The notes under the pieces were generated by a model. The model saw only the letters and a list, made by a program, of their open reading frames with translations. It was not told where the DNA came from and made no database searches. From Bifidobacterium pseudocatenulatum DSM 20438 = JCM 1200 = LMG 10505 (GTDB taxonomy: Bacteria; Actinomycetota; Actinomycetes; Actinomycetales; Bifidobacteriaceae): a stretch of 64,000 nt of DNA. Shown here in pieces: positions 19,126-28,891 of this stretch (its first letter is position 1; each line of letters starts with the position of its first letter). The translations under genes were made by a program, and so were the position numbers. The stretch covers positions 992,001 to 1,056,000 of the forward strand of contig NZ_AP012330.1 in NCBI RefSeq assembly GCF_001025215.1, in the 5' to 3' direction.

Positions 19126-20265
19126 GTGGCCACTACTACACGTACCATCGCGATTCCGCAGCAGCTTGACCCGGTGACCGTGCTCGGACCGGTCGACGAG
19201 GTCCTTCGGGAAGTGGAACGTGCGTTCCCCGACTTGACCATTATCGTCAGAGGCAACCGCATCGCGATCATGTCACGTTCCAGCAAATCCGAATCCCAAG
19301 CCGCACAGGCCGAGCATGTGATCGAAAACATCATCCAAGCCGCATATACGGCTCCGATGGACGCCGATACGGTGCGACGCATGCTCGATCAAAACGTGTT
19401 GAAAAATCCTGTGCGTGCTACTCGCCCGGGCCATGGACGTGTAGTGGAGGAACTACGGCTGGCCGATCGGCAACAGGAGCATACCTCCAATCGCGAGAAT
19501 CATGCGGACCGACGCAAACCGCATGTGCCCGGAGTGATCACCTTTGCGCTCGGCAAGCCGGTGCGTGCCAAAACGGCTGGTCAGATCACATATGTCAATG
19601 CCATCGAATCACATACCATCACATTTGCCATCGGACCGGCAGGCACCGGCAAAACATACCTTGCAGTGGCGAAAGCGGTACGCGCATTCCAAGATAGGCA
19701 GGTGCGCCGCATTATCCTGACCAGACCAGCCGTCGAGGCGGGAGAAAGCCTTGGTTTTCTTCCTGGCACATTGAACGAAAAAGTCGATCCATATCTGCGT
19801 CCGCTATATGATGCGCTTTCTGACATGCTCGGGGCGGACCAGCTCAAGCGCTACATGGATGACGGCACCATCGAAGTCGCACCGCTCGCATATATGCGTG
19901 GACGCACGCTCAACGATGCATTCGTGATCCTCGATGAGGCGCAGAACACCACCGAACAACAAATGAAGATGTTCCTGACCCGACTAGGCTTCAATACGAA
20001 AATGATTATCACCGGCGACGTGACGCAGGTCGATCTGACAGTACCGAAATCCGGGCTCGCCACCATCGAACGCATCCTTGACGGCATTGACGACATCGCA
20101 TTCGCCCACCTCAAACCGGAAGACGTAGTGCGACACGCGCTTGTCGGCAAAATCGTCGCAGCGTACGACCGACACGCGGCCATTGCCGGCGACCACAGCA
20201 GACACGCCACGGGCAAAACCACATCCAGGCAAACAAGCGAGCAAATCGAAAGGAACGCTGAATGA
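19126..20265 (+). CDS. phoH: PhoH-like ATPase
   Basis: P-loop ATPase of the PhoH family, linked to RNA metabolism and ribosome assembly. The 379 residues show Walker [16 protein letters not shown], Walker [10 protein letters not shown] and the strand [19 protein letters not shown], with an N-terminal KH-like segment. Starts at GTG 19126 behind AGAAGAGG. Its stop overlaps the ybeY start (ATGA at 20262), so the two are probably translated together; this pairing with ybeY, the CBS protein and era is common among bacteria. Confidence 0.93.
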   Translation: MATTTRTIAIPQQLDPVTVLGPVDEVLREVERAFPDLTIIVRGNRIAIMSRSSKSESQAAQAEHVIENIIQAAYTAPMDADTVRRMLDQNVLKNPVRATRPGHGRVVEELRLADRQQEHTSNRENHADRRKPHVPGVITFALGKPVRAKTAGQITYVNAIESHTITFAIGPAGTGKTYLAVAKAVRAFQDRQVRRIILTRPAVEAGESLGFLPGTLNEKVDPYLRPLYDALSDMLGADQLKRYMDDGTIEVAPLAYMRGRTLNDAFVILDEAQNTTEQQMKMFLTRLGFNTKMIITGDVTQVDLTVPKSGLATIERILDGIDDIAFAHLKPEDVVRHALVGKIVAAYDRHAAIAGDHSRHATGKTTSRQTSEQIERNAE

Positions 20266-20807
20266 GCGTCGAGGTAACCAACGAAACCGTCTGGCAAATT
20301 GACGGCAAGGTGTTCTCCGATCTTGGCATATGGGTGATGGACCAAATGCGGGTCAGCACGCAATCCGACCTGACCATCATGTTCGTAGACCCCGATCCCA
20401 TCGCCCAACTGCACATGCGTTGGATGAATCTTGAAGGCCCCACCGACGTGATGAGCTTCCCCATGGACGAGCTGCGCCCAGGAGACGGCCGAACTGTGAT
20501 GGAAGGCGTGCTTGGAGATATCGTGATTTGCCCGTGGGTGGCTGCGCAGCAGGCGCTCGCGGCCGGACATAACACCATGGAGGAAATGATGCTGCTGACG
20601 ATTCATGGCATCCTCCACCTACTCGGATACGACCATGCCACCCCAGAACAGGAGCGTCAGATGTTCGGTCTGCAGCGACAGCTGCTACTCACCTTCTTCG
20701 CGCTTCGCCAGGGAGCGGGGACGCAGGCCATCCTTCCGCCGGATACGCCGGACGCGCTCGCCGAATGGGATAGGCAGCATGGCACGGGACGGCAGATCGC
20801 CAAATAA
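20262..20807 (+). CDS. ybeY: Endoribonuclease YbeY (16S rRNA 3'-end maturation)
   Basis: Zinc-dependent single-strand RNase required for 16S rRNA processing and ribosome quality control. The metal motif H-x3-H-x5-H is present as [11 protein letters not shown], and the family segment [14 protein letters not shown] precedes it. At 181 residues it has the C-terminal extension seen in actinobacterial YbeY. Four-base overlap with phoH. Confidence 0.95.
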   Translation: MSVEVTNETVWQIDGKVFSDLGIWVMDQMRVSTQSDLTIMFVDPDPIAQLHMRWMNLEGPTDVMSFPMDELRPGDGRTVMEGVLGDIVICPWVAAQQALAAGHNTMEEMMLLTIHGILHLLGYDHATPEQERQMFGLQRQLLLTFFALRQGAGTQAILPPDTPDALAEWDRQHGTGRQIAK

Positions 20808-20856
20808 TGATTGACGTTGCCGGTAGCATATCGTCCGGCATGATGGGGGCTGAATT

Positions 20857-22278
20857 ATGCAGGCAACAATGATTGCGATGATCGTGGTGCTCGCCGTGGT
20901 GGCGCTGCTGTTGGTCTGGCTGTCGCTTTCAATGGCCGCGACTGAAGGCGCTGTGGGACGTGTGACCAGGGCGAGCCTGAATAACCTTATTCTCGAAATT
21001 CAAACGGATGCCGAGCTTTCGCAATTCATACGCGACAAGAAAATCAGGCGCATTCATAAGGTTCAGCGGTTGGTGGCCGATCGCTATGCCACCGCCGGAT
21101 CGTGCGCGTTCTTCCGCATCTGCTGCAATGTGGTTGATGGTGTGCTCGTGACGGTGATTGCGGGCATGTTGGACGCTCCACTATGGGCCGAATTACTTGC
21201 CGGATTTGTTTTTGCCATCGTCATTGCGGTGATTTCGCTGTTGGTGCGTCCGCGTAGTGCCGGGGCATCCAAGCCAGTCGACATTATGCTGCAGCATGTG
21301 GATGCTGTTTCCATTGCGGTTCTATTAACCCCATTCGCAAAAATCGGGGGGCAAAAAGGCGCGAAGCGTCGCGGCAGTGATCTTTCCGACGACGAGGAGC
21401 TCGAAAAAATCCAGATCGAACAAGGACGGGCAACCATTGACCGTCTGGTCGAAGCCAACGATTTCGATCCTGAAGTTTCCGAAATGCTGCGCAATGTGCT
21501 CACGCTTTCCGAAACGCTGACTCGTGAGATCATGGTGCCGCGCACCGACATGATTTGCATCGAGCGAGACGAAACGTTGGAGAATATGCTTAAGCTTTGC
21601 TCCCGTTCCGGATTCTCACGTGTGCCGGTCATCGGCGACGATGTGGACGATCTGGTCGGCGTGGCTTATTTGAAAGATGCCGTGCGCGCGACGACCTTCA
21701 ACCATGCGGCGATGACACGCGAAGTCGAATCGATAGTTCGTGACCCCATGCTCGTGCCGGAATCCAAGCCGGTCGACGATCTTTTCCACCAAATGCAGCG
21801 CACACGCCAGCATGTCGCCATTGTGGTGGATGAATATGGCGGAATCGCGGGCATGGTCACCATCGAAGATGCCATCGAGCAGATTGTGGGCGAACTGGAA
21901 GACGAACATGATCGCACGCAACATGCCGATCCGGAACGGATCGGTGACAAGAAATGGAGCATGCCCGCACGCACGCCTATCGCCGACTTGGAAGAGATTT
22001 TCGAAATCGACATTGACGAGGATGATGTCGACACCGTTTACGGCTTGCTGACCAAGCTGTTGGGACGTGTGCCGATCGTCGGATCCTCCGCAGTCACTCG
22101 AGGCTTGCGCATGACCGCGGTCGACTCCGCAGGACGCCGCAAAAAAGTGTCGACCATTGTGGTGGAGCCGGCCCACGTCGAGGGCGTGGACGAAACTGAA
22201 ACACGTAACGAAGAACATGCGGATGATGCCGAAAAGGCATCCGACAACGATAAGGATTCCAAAGACAAGCATGACTGA
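20857..22278 (+). CDS. CNNM/CorC-type membrane protein with CBS pair
   Basis: Probable magnesium/cobalt efflux or sensing protein of the hemolysin-C/CorC group. The 473 residues comprise an N-terminal membrane domain (first helix at 3-25, further helices about 85-150), a CBS pair (about 220-345, starting LTREIMVPRTDMICIE, with VDEYGGIAGMVTIEDAIEQI at its end) and a CorC/HlyC domain (about 365-445). The tail is rich in Asp, Glu and Lys. It overlaps the start of era by eight bases. The old name hemolysin is not a reliable guide to function. Confidence 0.88.
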   Translation: MQATMIAMIVVLAVVALLLVWLSLSMAATEGAVGRVTRASLNNLILEIQTDAELSQFIRDKKIRRIHKVQRLVADRYATAGSCAFFRICCNVVDGVLVTVIAGMLDAPLWAELLAGFVFAIVIAVISLLVRPRSAGASKPVDIMLQHVDAVSIAVLLTPFAKIGGQKGAKRRGSDLSDDEELEKIQIEQGRATIDRLVEANDFDPEVSEMLRNVLTLSETLTREIMVPRTDMICIERDETLENMLKLCSRSGFSRVPVIGDDVDDLVGVAYLKDAVRATTFNHAAMTREVESIVRDPMLVPESKPVDDLFHQMQRTRQHVAIVVDEYGGIAGMVTIEDAIEQIVGELEDEHDRTQHADPERIGDKKWSMPARTPIADLEEIFEIDIDEDDVDTVYGLLTKLLGRVPIVGSSAVTRGLRMTAVDSAGRRKKVSTIVVEPAHVEGVDETETRNEEHADDAEKASDNDKDSKDKHD

Positions 22279-23269
22279 CGCAGCAACAACCGAGACGACT
22301 TCCGACCATTCCGATTCCGCCACGCCCGTTCCATATCGGTCCGGTTTCGTTGCCGTGGTCGGGCGTCCTAACGTGGGCAAGTCGACGTTGATCAACGCGT
22401 TGATCGGTACGCAGATCGCCATCGCATCATCTCGCCCGGAAACCACTCGTAAAGCCATTCGTGGCATTTTAACCACGGATAATGCGCAGATCGTTTTGGT
22501 TGATACGCCTGGCATCCATCGACCGCGCACACTACTTGGGCAGCGTCTGAACGATGTTGTGGACGAGTCGCTCGCCGACGTGGACGCCGTTGCTTTCCTG
22601 CTGCCTAGTAATCAGGAGATTGGTCCCGGCGACAAGCGCATTTTGAGCCGTCTGCGTTCTGATTTCGCAGTCAAGCGAGATGATGGCACATTCAAATGGA
22701 AGGTGCCGCTGGTTGCCATCGTTACCAAGATTGACGAATTAAGCCGTGACGGGCTGATCAACAAGCTCATTGAAATCAACGAATTCGCCGACTTCACCGA
22801 TATTGTGCCAGTCAGCGCGCTGAAGCATGACAATCTTGCGGAAGTCAAGAACGTGCTTATCGAGAACATGCCGGAAGGCCCGCAAATGTACCCGGCCGAG
22901 CAGATCACCGAAGAGCGTCCGGAAGAAACCATTGCGGAACTGGTCCGTGGCGCTTTCCTGGAAGAATTGGATGACGAGTTGCCGCATTCACTGGCCGTAG
23001 TCGTGGATTCCATCGAATATCCGGAAGACAACGATAGTGGCGAAGCTTACGATGGCAAAGCCCACGTGATTGTGTCGATTTATGTGGAACGCGATTCCCA
23101 GAAACCGATCATCATCGGCAAGGGAGCGGAACATCTTGTGCGTGTCAAGAAGAAGTTGCGTACGCCGGTCAACCGTATTGTTGGACAGAAAGCCAAACTC
23201 GATTTGCATGTCAAGGTTGCCAAGGGATGGCAGTCGGATCCTAAACAGCTCGAGAAGCTAGGCTTCTGA
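22271..23269 (+). CDS. era: GTPase Era
   Basis: GTPase that binds the 3' end of 16S rRNA and checks 30S assembly. From ATG 22271 (332 residues) it has G1 GRPNVGKSTLIN, G3 DTPGIHRP, G4 TKID and a C-terminal KH domain with PIIIGKGAEHLVRVKKKLR. A longer frame exists upstream but lies within the CBS gene; the overlapping ATG is the natural start. The last eight codons are duplicated beyond the gene (see the repeat at 23243-23400). Confidence 0.95.
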   Translation: MTDAATTETTSDHSDSATPVPYRSGFVAVVGRPNVGKSTLINALIGTQIAIASSRPETTRKAIRGILTTDNAQIVLVDTPGIHRPRTLLGQRLNDVVDESLADVDAVAFLLPSNQEIGPGDKRILSRLRSDFAVKRDDGTFKWKVPLVAIVTKIDELSRDGLINKLIEINEFADFTDIVPVSALKHDNLAEVKNVLIENMPEGPQMYPAEQITEERPEETIAELVRGAFLEELDDELPHSLAVVVDSIEYPEDNDSGEAYDGKAHVIVSIYVERDSQKPIIIGKGAEHLVRVKKKLRTPVNRIVGQKAKLDLHVKVAKGWQSDPKQLEKLGF

Positions 23270-23400
23270 TCTGTTTAGGATCCGCTTCGCAGCGAAGCTG
23301 CTCACTTCACCTAAGGACAGTCCACTGGACTGTCCTTTTGACGGTTCAGCCAAACAGCTCGAGAAGCTAGGCTTCTGATCTGCTTAGGATCCGCTTCGCA
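23243..23400. repeat. 49-bp direct repeat carrying the 3' end of era, separated by 60 bp with two palindromes
   Basis: Bases 23243-23291 recur at 23352-23400 with one difference (TGTTTAGG against TGCTTAGG). The repeat includes the last codons of era (K-Q-L-E-K-L-G-F and stop). Between the copies are GCTTCGC-A-GCGAAGC and a perfect 11-bp stem (23313-23323 with 23327-23337). The second copy is non-coding. Confidence 0.93.
23313..23340 (+). terminator. Terminator of the phoH-ybeY-era unit
   Basis: AAGGACAGTCC (23313-23323), loop ACT, GGACTGTCCTT (23327-23337), then T. It lies between the two copies of the era-end repeat. Confidence 0.85.
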
Positions 23401-23422
23401 ACGATTGCGTGGAAAATAATAA

Positions 23423-23457
23423 ATGAGGTCTGATTCCCGTAGGAGTCAGACCTCATT
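23423..23457. terminator. Bidirectional terminator between era and the acyl-CoA ligase gene
   Basis: ATGAGGTCTGA (23423-23433) pairs with TCAGACCTCAT (23446-23456). Minus-strand T-rich flank (complement of AATAATAA) suits termination of the acyl-CoA ligase gene. Confidence 0.8.
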
Positions 23458-23472
23458 CTGCTGTTTCGAAGA

Positions 23473-25509
23473 CTACTTCTTCTTGGTGTACATCTGCGTA
23501 TTCAGCAAAGTGGCATAACGCTTGATGACCTTCGGACGAATCACCTTCATGGAAGCGGTCATCAAACCATTCTCCTGAGTGAATTCCTCCGGCAGAATGA
23601 TGAACTTACGTACGGACTCCGCACGGGAAACACCTTCGTTGGCCTGATCGACCCACTTCTGCACTTCCGCACGGACGGCGGCATTGTTGGCGGCCTCCTC
23701 CATGGGTATGTCGCGATTCAGCCCCTTGCTTTCCAACCACGGACGCAAGGATTCCTCGTCAAGCGTAACAAGTGCGGAAATGAATGGACGCTTGTCGCCA
23801 AGCACCAAGGCCTGGGAAACGAATTCGCAACGCTTGATAACCTCTTCGATCGGACCGGGCGAGACATTCTTGCCGCCTGCGGTGATGATGAGATCCTTCT
23901 TACGTCCGATGATATACAGGAAGCCGTCATCGTCGATACGTCCCAAATCGCCGGTACGATACCAGCCGTCTTCAGTGAATGAATCCTCGGAGGCTTCCTC
24001 GTTCTTGTGGTACTTCGGGAACACGGCGGTACCCTTGACCTGAATCTCCTCATCTTCGGCGATACGCAGCTCGAAGCCAGGGAAAGCCACGCCGACGGAA
24101 CCCTGATGATAGGGCACACCAAGCGGATTGAACGCGCAAGGAGCCGTGGTCTCGGTCAAGCCATAACCCTCATACACGGGCACTCCGGCGCCACGGAAGA
24201 ACGCCATAAGTTCCGGGTCAAGAGGAGCGCCGCCCGCCACGATCCACTGGGCACGTCCGCCGAGCACCTCGCGTAGCGAAGCGTAGACCACCGGGTCGAA
24301 CGCCATACGGCGAGCCTTGGCCAAAGCTCCGGCCTTACCCTTCGCACTGACCTCCTTCATGTAATTCTGGGCTGCCACAACGGCTGCGGCGAACGCCACG
24401 CCCTTGGCGCCATGACCAGCCTTCTGCGAGGCCGCGTTATACACCTTCTCAAGAACACGCGGAACAACGATCATGACGGACGGCTTGGCGACCTGAAGAT
24501 CGGCGATCAGCGTCTTGATGCCCTGCGCGATGTAAATATGCAGTTCGCTGGCTACGCAAATGTAGTTGATGGCACGTGCGAAAGAGTGCGCCTGTGGAAG
24601 GAACAGCAGCACGCTGTTCTTCCTCTCATGCAGCAGTTTCGGCATATACGCCGGAAGATTCAACGCGGTGGTGCAATAATGCTCATGGGTCATCTCCACA
24701 CCCTTCGGCGCGGCGGTGGAACCAGAAGTATACACAATGGAGCACAGGTCGGTTTTCTTGATGGAAGCGATGCGCTCGTCAAGCTCTTCGTCGCTCACGC
24801 CGGAGCCGTAGGCCATGATTTCGTCGAGACCGCCGTTCTCGAAGCAGATAATGTGTTCCAGTGCCGGGCATTCCTTATCGGCACCATCGGCTTTGGCGCG
24901 CATATCGGTGGTCTCGACCACCAGCAAGCGGGAATCGGAATTATTGACGATATTACGGATCTGCTCCGCGGAATCCGTGTCGTAGATCGTGGCGAGCACA
25001 CCACCACATGCCATGACGGCCGCGTCGAACACATCCCACTCGTACGAGGTACGGCACATGAACGCCACGCCGTCGCCCTTCTTAAGACCGTAATGCATCA
25101 GACCCTTGGCGATCTGACGAATATCGGCGAGCACCTCGTTGCCGGTTTTGGTCACCCATTCGCCGTTCGTCTTATAGGTGTAGAGCGGCTCGTCACCCAT
25201 ACGCTCGGCTCGATCGGCGTAAATATCGTAGATGGTGGTGCCCTCGTCCAGCGGCGGCTTGCCCTCGGTTTTGGTGGTCAACAGACCGGTTTCCGGATCG
25301 AGGAACGTGGTGGATGGGAATCCTTCGCCCCATTCGACGGTGTGCGGAAGGTCGATATGGCCGTCGGGGGAGATGATGTTGTTCGGATCGTTGTAATCCG
25401 GAGTGTTGCCGGAATCGTCGCTGACGGGGTGAACGAAGTCACCTCCCAAACGCAGTGCCTTCTGCGCAAGATTTGCAGCTCGCTTGTTCAAAGAGGTGAT
25501 GACGGACAC
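23473..25509 (-). CDS. Long-chain fatty acid-CoA ligase (AMP-forming)
   Basis: Activates fatty acids to acyl-CoA through an acyl-AMP intermediate; in a bifidobacterium without beta-oxidation this most likely feeds exogenous fatty acids into lipids. The 678 residues have the P-loop-like YTSGSTAAPKGVEMTHEH, the GYGLTETTAPC motif and the hinge region WYRTGDLGRIDDDGFLYIIG, all typical of ANL enzymes of the FadD15-like group. Start is GTG 25509 with GGAGAG before it. Upstream (25576-25593) lies an imperfect palindrome, CCTTACG-GTAG-CGTAGGG, that could be a regulator site, but I cannot assign it. Confidence 0.92.
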   Translation of the reverse strand: MSVITSLNKRAANLAQKALRLGGDFVHPVSDDSGNTPDYNDPNNIISPDGHIDLPHTVEWGEGFPSTTFLDPETGLLTTKTEGKPPLDEGTTIYDIYADRAERMGDEPLYTYKTNGEWVTKTGNEVLADIRQIAKGLMHYGLKKGDGVAFMCRTSYEWDVFDAAVMACGGVLATIYDTDSAEQIRNIVNNSDSRLLVVETTDMRAKADGADKECPALEHIICFENGGLDEIMAYGSGVSDEELDERIASIKKTDLCSIVYTSGSTAAPKGVEMTHEHYCTTALNLPAYMPKLLHERKNSVLLFLPQAHSFARAINYICVASELHIYIAQGIKTLIADLQVAKPSVMIVVPRVLEKVYNAASQKAGHGAKGVAFAAAVVAAQNYMKEVSAKGKAGALAKARRMAFDPVVYASLREVLGGRAQWIVAGGAPLDPELMAFFRGAGVPVYEGYGLTETTAPCAFNPLGVPYHQGSVGVAFPGFELRIAEDEEIQVKGTAVFPKYHKNEEASEDSFTEDGWYRTGDLGRIDDDGFLYIIGRKKDLIITAGGKNVSPGPIEEVIKRCEFVSQALVLGDKRPFISALVTLDEESLRPWLESKGLNRDIPMEEAANNAAVRAEVQKWVDQANEGVSRAESVRKFIILPEEFTQENGLMTASMKVIRPKVIKRYATLLNTQMYTKKK

Positions 25510-25745
25510 GTGACTCTCCTACACATTTAAATCCAATATCTGTAGGAATGATAGACCCATGAATGCGACACGTCACCTTACGGTAGCGTAGGGAAAGTGC
25601 GCATCCAGCGGGGCCTGCGTAAAGGAATTGCCATGCGATGCCATTCAATAGGTGAACTTTTCTTCATACAAAGGTGTGACCTACGTTACACTGGTGCGCT
25701 GTATCTGTTCATTTTGATTTCTTTAACGAGGAAGAAAGGGCACCT

Positions 25746-26891
25746 ATGGCTGAAACAGCTGAAGCCACCGTGGTCTTCGGAGTTCTCAATGAGACCTCCG
25801 AACACGAGTCTCGTGTTGCTCTGACACCGGATATCGTAACGAGGTTGCGTAAATCGGGTGTTAACTGCCTGATCGAATCCGGTGCGGGCGTCGCATCGCA
25901 TTATGTTGATGAGGATTATAGTAAGGCCGGAGCGCAGGTCGTCTCCGCCGATGAAGTGATTGCGCGTGCCGACGTGCTTGGTTTCGTCGATCGTCCGAGC
26001 AGCGCGCTGCTCGGACGCGTTAAGCAGGGTACCTGGATTATCGGTATGCTCGGTTCGTTCACCGACGCCGATTATGTCACTGCGATTGAAAAGGCCGGTC
26101 TGGTCGGTGTTGCCATGGAGAAGCTGCCGCGTCAGTTGAGCTCCGCGCAGTCTATGGACGAGATGACTTCTCAGAATTCCGTAATGGGTTATAAGGCGGC
26201 CATCGTGGCGGCCAACGCGTACGGTTCGTTCCTGCCGATGATGACCACCGCCGCTGGCACGATCCGCCCGGCCAAGGTGCTTATTCTTGGCGCAGGCATC
26301 GCGGGTCTGCAGGCCATCGGCACCGCCAAGCGTCTTGGCGCGGTTGTCACCGCGTACGATGTGCGTCCGGCTTCCAAGGGCGAAGTTGAATCCTTGGGCG
26401 CGAAGTTCCTGGATCTGGGTCTTGACTTCTCCAAGGGTCAGGGCGAGGGCGGCTATGCCCGTGCGCTGAGTGCCGAAGAGCAGGCCCAGCAGCAGGCTGC
26501 CGTCGATCAGAAGGCTGCCGGCTTCGATATCGTCATCACCACCGCCAAGGTTCCCGGCCGCAAGCCTCCGGTTCTGCTGACCAAGGCTGGCGTGGCCGGA
26601 CTGCACCGTGGCGCTGTGATCGTCGACTGCGCGGCAAGCGACCTCGGCGGCAACGTCGAAGGTTCCACCGTCGGCACCCAAGTCACTGAAAACGGCGTGA
26701 CCATCATCGGCGCTCCGTACCTGTCAAGCGGCGTTTCCACTACCGCATCCAACCTGCTGAGCCGCAATGTGGCCGATGTGCTTGCGCATTTCGTGCGTGA
26801 CGGCAAGCTGGCCATCGATCTGAACGAAGAGCTTGACAACGCCATGGTCGTGGCCGGCCGCGGCGAGGAAGCCAAGAAGGAAGGGGAGTAA
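25746..26891 (+). CDS. pntAA: Proton-translocating NAD(P) transhydrogenase, NAD-binding subunit alpha-1
   Basis: Soluble subunit that binds NAD(H) and exchanges hydride with NADP(H) on PntB, driven by the proton gradient. The 381 residues begin with the alanine-dehydrogenase-like domain (FGVLNETSEHESRVALTPD) and contain a Rossmann fold with LILGAGIAGLQAIGTAKRLG and AYDVRPASKGEVESLGAKF. No membrane segments, as expected for the three-gene form. The next gene follows after three bases. Confidence 0.95.
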   Translation: MAETAEATVVFGVLNETSEHESRVALTPDIVTRLRKSGVNCLIESGAGVASHYVDEDYSKAGAQVVSADEVIARADVLGFVDRPSSALLGRVKQGTWIIGMLGSFTDADYVTAIEKAGLVGVAMEKLPRQLSSAQSMDEMTSQNSVMGYKAAIVAANAYGSFLPMMTTAAGTIRPAKVLILGAGIAGLQAIGTAKRLGAVVTAYDVRPASKGEVESLGAKFLDLGLDFSKGQGEGGYARALSAEEQAQQQAAVDQKAAGFDIVITTAKVPGRKPPVLLTKAGVAGLHRGAVIVDCAASDLGGNVEGSTVGTQVTENGVTIIGAPYLSSGVSTTASNLLSRNVADVLAHFVRDGKLAIDLNEELDNAMVVAGRGEEAKKEGE

Positions 26892-26894
26892 GCA

Positions 26895-27200
26895 ATGGAT
26901 ATCGTTGTTGCGATTACTCTGTTCGTCCTCGCGCTGCTGATCGGCGTTGAGGTTATCGGCAAGGTGCCGGCCACCTTGCATACTCCGTTGATGTCGGGCG
27001 CGAACTCGATCCACGGCATCGTCATCGCCGGCGTTGTTATCGTCGCCGCGCATGCCACCAGCCCGCTCGCCTGGGTGTTCATCTTCCTGGCTGCAGTGCT
27101 GGGCACGATGAACGTGGTCGGCGGCTATGTCGTCACCGACCGCATGCTGGAGATGTTCAAGTCCGACAAGGGCAAGAAGAAGGAAGAGGAGGCCAAGTAA
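26895..27200 (+). CDS. pntAB: NAD(P) transhydrogenase subunit alpha-2 (membrane)
   Basis: Small membrane subunit (101 residues, three helices) that with PntB forms the proton channel. Recognised by its helix pattern, by GKVPATLHTPLMSGANSIHG (the family hallmark) and by its position between the other two subunit genes. It ends in a charged tail KSDKGKKKEEE. The stop is immediately followed by the ATG of pntB. Confidence 0.95.
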   Translation: MDIVVAITLFVLALLIGVEVIGKVPATLHTPLMSGANSIHGIVIAGVVIVAAHATSPLAWVFIFLAAVLGTMNVVGGYVVTDRMLEMFKSDKGKKKEEEAK

Positions 27201-28646
27201 ATGGGTACCATGGCTGAAATGCTGAGCACGCCGCTCGGCGTCATCGAATGGTTCGTCTATCTGCTGGCCGCCGTGATGTTCGTTATCGGCCTGCACTTGA
27301 TGAACTCTCCGAAGACCGCTCGCAAGGGCAATATGGTCTCCGCTGTCGGCATGATCCTTGCCGTGGTCATGGCGTTCATTGTGCTGTTCGCAGGTGAGAT
27401 CTCCAACGGATTCCAGCATGGCGTTGCCGTTGTGCTGCTGATAGCCGGCATCATCATCGGTGCCGTCGCCGGTGTGGTTTCCGCCAAGAAGGTCAAGATG
27501 ACCGACATGCCGCAGCTCGTTTCCGTATTCAACACCGTGGGTGGCGGCGCCGCCGCGCTTGTGGCTTTGAACGACATTCTGACCTCCGAGGGCACGCCTT
27601 CCATCGTGGTGTTGATCACCGCTGGTTTGGGCATCATGATCGGTTCCGTCACGTTCTCCGGCTCTCTGATCGCAGCCGGCAAGCTGCAGGGCATCAAGTG
27701 GGTGAAGAAGCTGAACTTGCCGGGCAAGGGCTTCTGGAACATTCTGTTCGCCGTACTGACCGTCGTATCCTTCGTCATGCTGTGCGTGCAGCCGGGCCAG
27801 CGTCTGCTGTGGTCCGTGCTCACCACCGTGTTCGCGCTGTGCTACGGTCTCGTGTTCGTCATCCCGATCGGTGGCGCCGATATGCCGGTGGTCATTTCCG
27901 TACTCAACGCCTGCACCGGTACTGCAGTGGCCATGTCCGGCTTGGCTATCAATAACATCGCTCTGATCGTGGCCGGCGCACTGGTTGGTGCCGCCGGTGT
28001 GACCCTGTCCATCGCCATGTCCAAGGCCATGAACCGTCCGCTGCTGTCCGTGCTTGCAGGCGGTTTCGGTGGTGCCAATGCCGCCGCTGGCGCTGGTGAG
28101 GGTCCGGAAGGCAGCATGAAGGAAACTTCCGCGGACGATCTGGCCGTACAGCTCGTATACGCCGAAAAGGTCATCTTCGTGCCGGGCTTCGGTCTGGCCC
28201 AGGCTCAGGCCCAGCGCGAGCTTGCTGATCTTGGTGTGCTCCTCAAGAACCACGGCGTCGAAGTCTCCTACGCCATCCATCCGGTGGCAGGCCGTATGCC
28301 TGGCCACATGAACGTGCTGCTCGCCGAAGCCAACGTGCCGTACGAGGAGCTCGTCGATCTGGATGACATCAATCCGCAGTTCCCGCAGGCCAACGTGGCT
28401 CTTGTGGTCGGCGCCAACGATGTGACCAACCCGGCCGCACGCAAGCCGGGCACCCCGGTCTCCGGCATGCCGATCCTCGACGTCGACAAGGCCCAGAATG
28501 TGGTGGTCATGAAGCGCGGTCGCGGTACCGGTTATGCCGGTATCCAGAACGAACTGTACTTCGAAGACAACACGCAGATGCTTTTCGGCGACGCCAAGGC
28601 AAGCCTGCAGGCCGTTATCGCGGCAGTCAAGGAGCTCATCAACTAA
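27201..28646 (+). CDS. pntB: NAD(P) transhydrogenase subunit beta
   Basis: Membrane subunit plus NADP(H)-binding domain. The 481 residues have about eight or nine helices (1-285) followed by the dIII domain (about 300-481) with VIFVPGFGLAQAQAQRELAD, YAIHPVAGRMPGHMNVLLAE and VVVMKRGRGTGYAGIQN. With PntAA and PntAB it forms a complete enzyme that supplies NADPH for biosynthesis. The genes form one operon ending in a terminator at 28678. Confidence 0.96.
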   Translation: MGTMAEMLSTPLGVIEWFVYLLAAVMFVIGLHLMNSPKTARKGNMVSAVGMILAVVMAFIVLFAGEISNGFQHGVAVVLLIAGIIIGAVAGVVSAKKVKMTDMPQLVSVFNTVGGGAAALVALNDILTSEGTPSIVVLITAGLGIMIGSVTFSGSLIAAGKLQGIKWVKKLNLPGKGFWNILFAVLTVVSFVMLCVQPGQRLLWSVLTTVFALCYGLVFVIPIGGADMPVVISVLNACTGTAVAMSGLAINNIALIVAGALVGAAGVTLSIAMSKAMNRPLLSVLAGGFGGANAAAGAGEGPEGSMKETSADDLAVQLVYAEKVIFVPGFGLAQAQAQRELADLGVLLKNHGVEVSYAIHPVAGRMPGHMNVLLAEANVPYEELVDLDDINPQFPQANVALVVGANDVTNPAARKPGTPVSGMPILDVDKAQNVVVMKRGRGTGYAGIQNELYFEDNTQMLFGDAKASLQAVIAAVKELIN

Positions 28647-28677
28647 CAGCTGAAACGTTGCGTTGATGCTTTTCCTG

Positions 28678-28711
28678 AAAGGTCTCTTCCGGTGAGGGAA
28701 GGGACCTTTTT
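28678..28711 (+). terminator. Terminator of the pnt operon
   Basis: AAAGGTCTCTTCC (28678-28690) pairs with GGAAGGGACCTTT (28697-28709), one G-U pair, then a T-run. Confidence 0.9.
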
Positions 28712-28760
28712 GCATATGGTGATTTTCGTAAGATCAGGTCTGTTGCATGCGAATTGTGAG

Positions 28761-28816
28761 TTATCCACAGTCGTTATTCGCCTGTGGATATGGGTGGAGT
28801 TTTCCACATATCCACA
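28761..28816. promoter_or_regulatory. Cluster of DnaA-box-like sites
   Basis: Four 9-mers in 56 bp: TTATCCACA (28761-28769, matches the DnaA box consensus), TGTGGATAT (28783-28791, minus-strand ATATCCACA, one mismatch), TTTTCCACA (28800-28808, fits TTWTNCACA) and ATATCCACA (28808-28816, one mismatch). TATCCACAG/CTGTGGATA also form a 9-bp inverted repeat. No dnaA, dnaN or gyrase gene is nearby, so this is probably not the replication origin. Confidence 0.6.
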
Positions 28817-28891
28817 GATTTTCAAGGTTCGGTGGCGCAAGATGATTTGAATATGAGACAGTAGGTGCACCCTACAACAAAGGAGTTGCAC

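Noticed and set aside
28761..28816. Chromosomal replication origin
   Set aside because: DnaA-like boxes are present, but there is no AT-rich unwinding region of note and no dnaA, dnaN, rpmH or gyrB gene.
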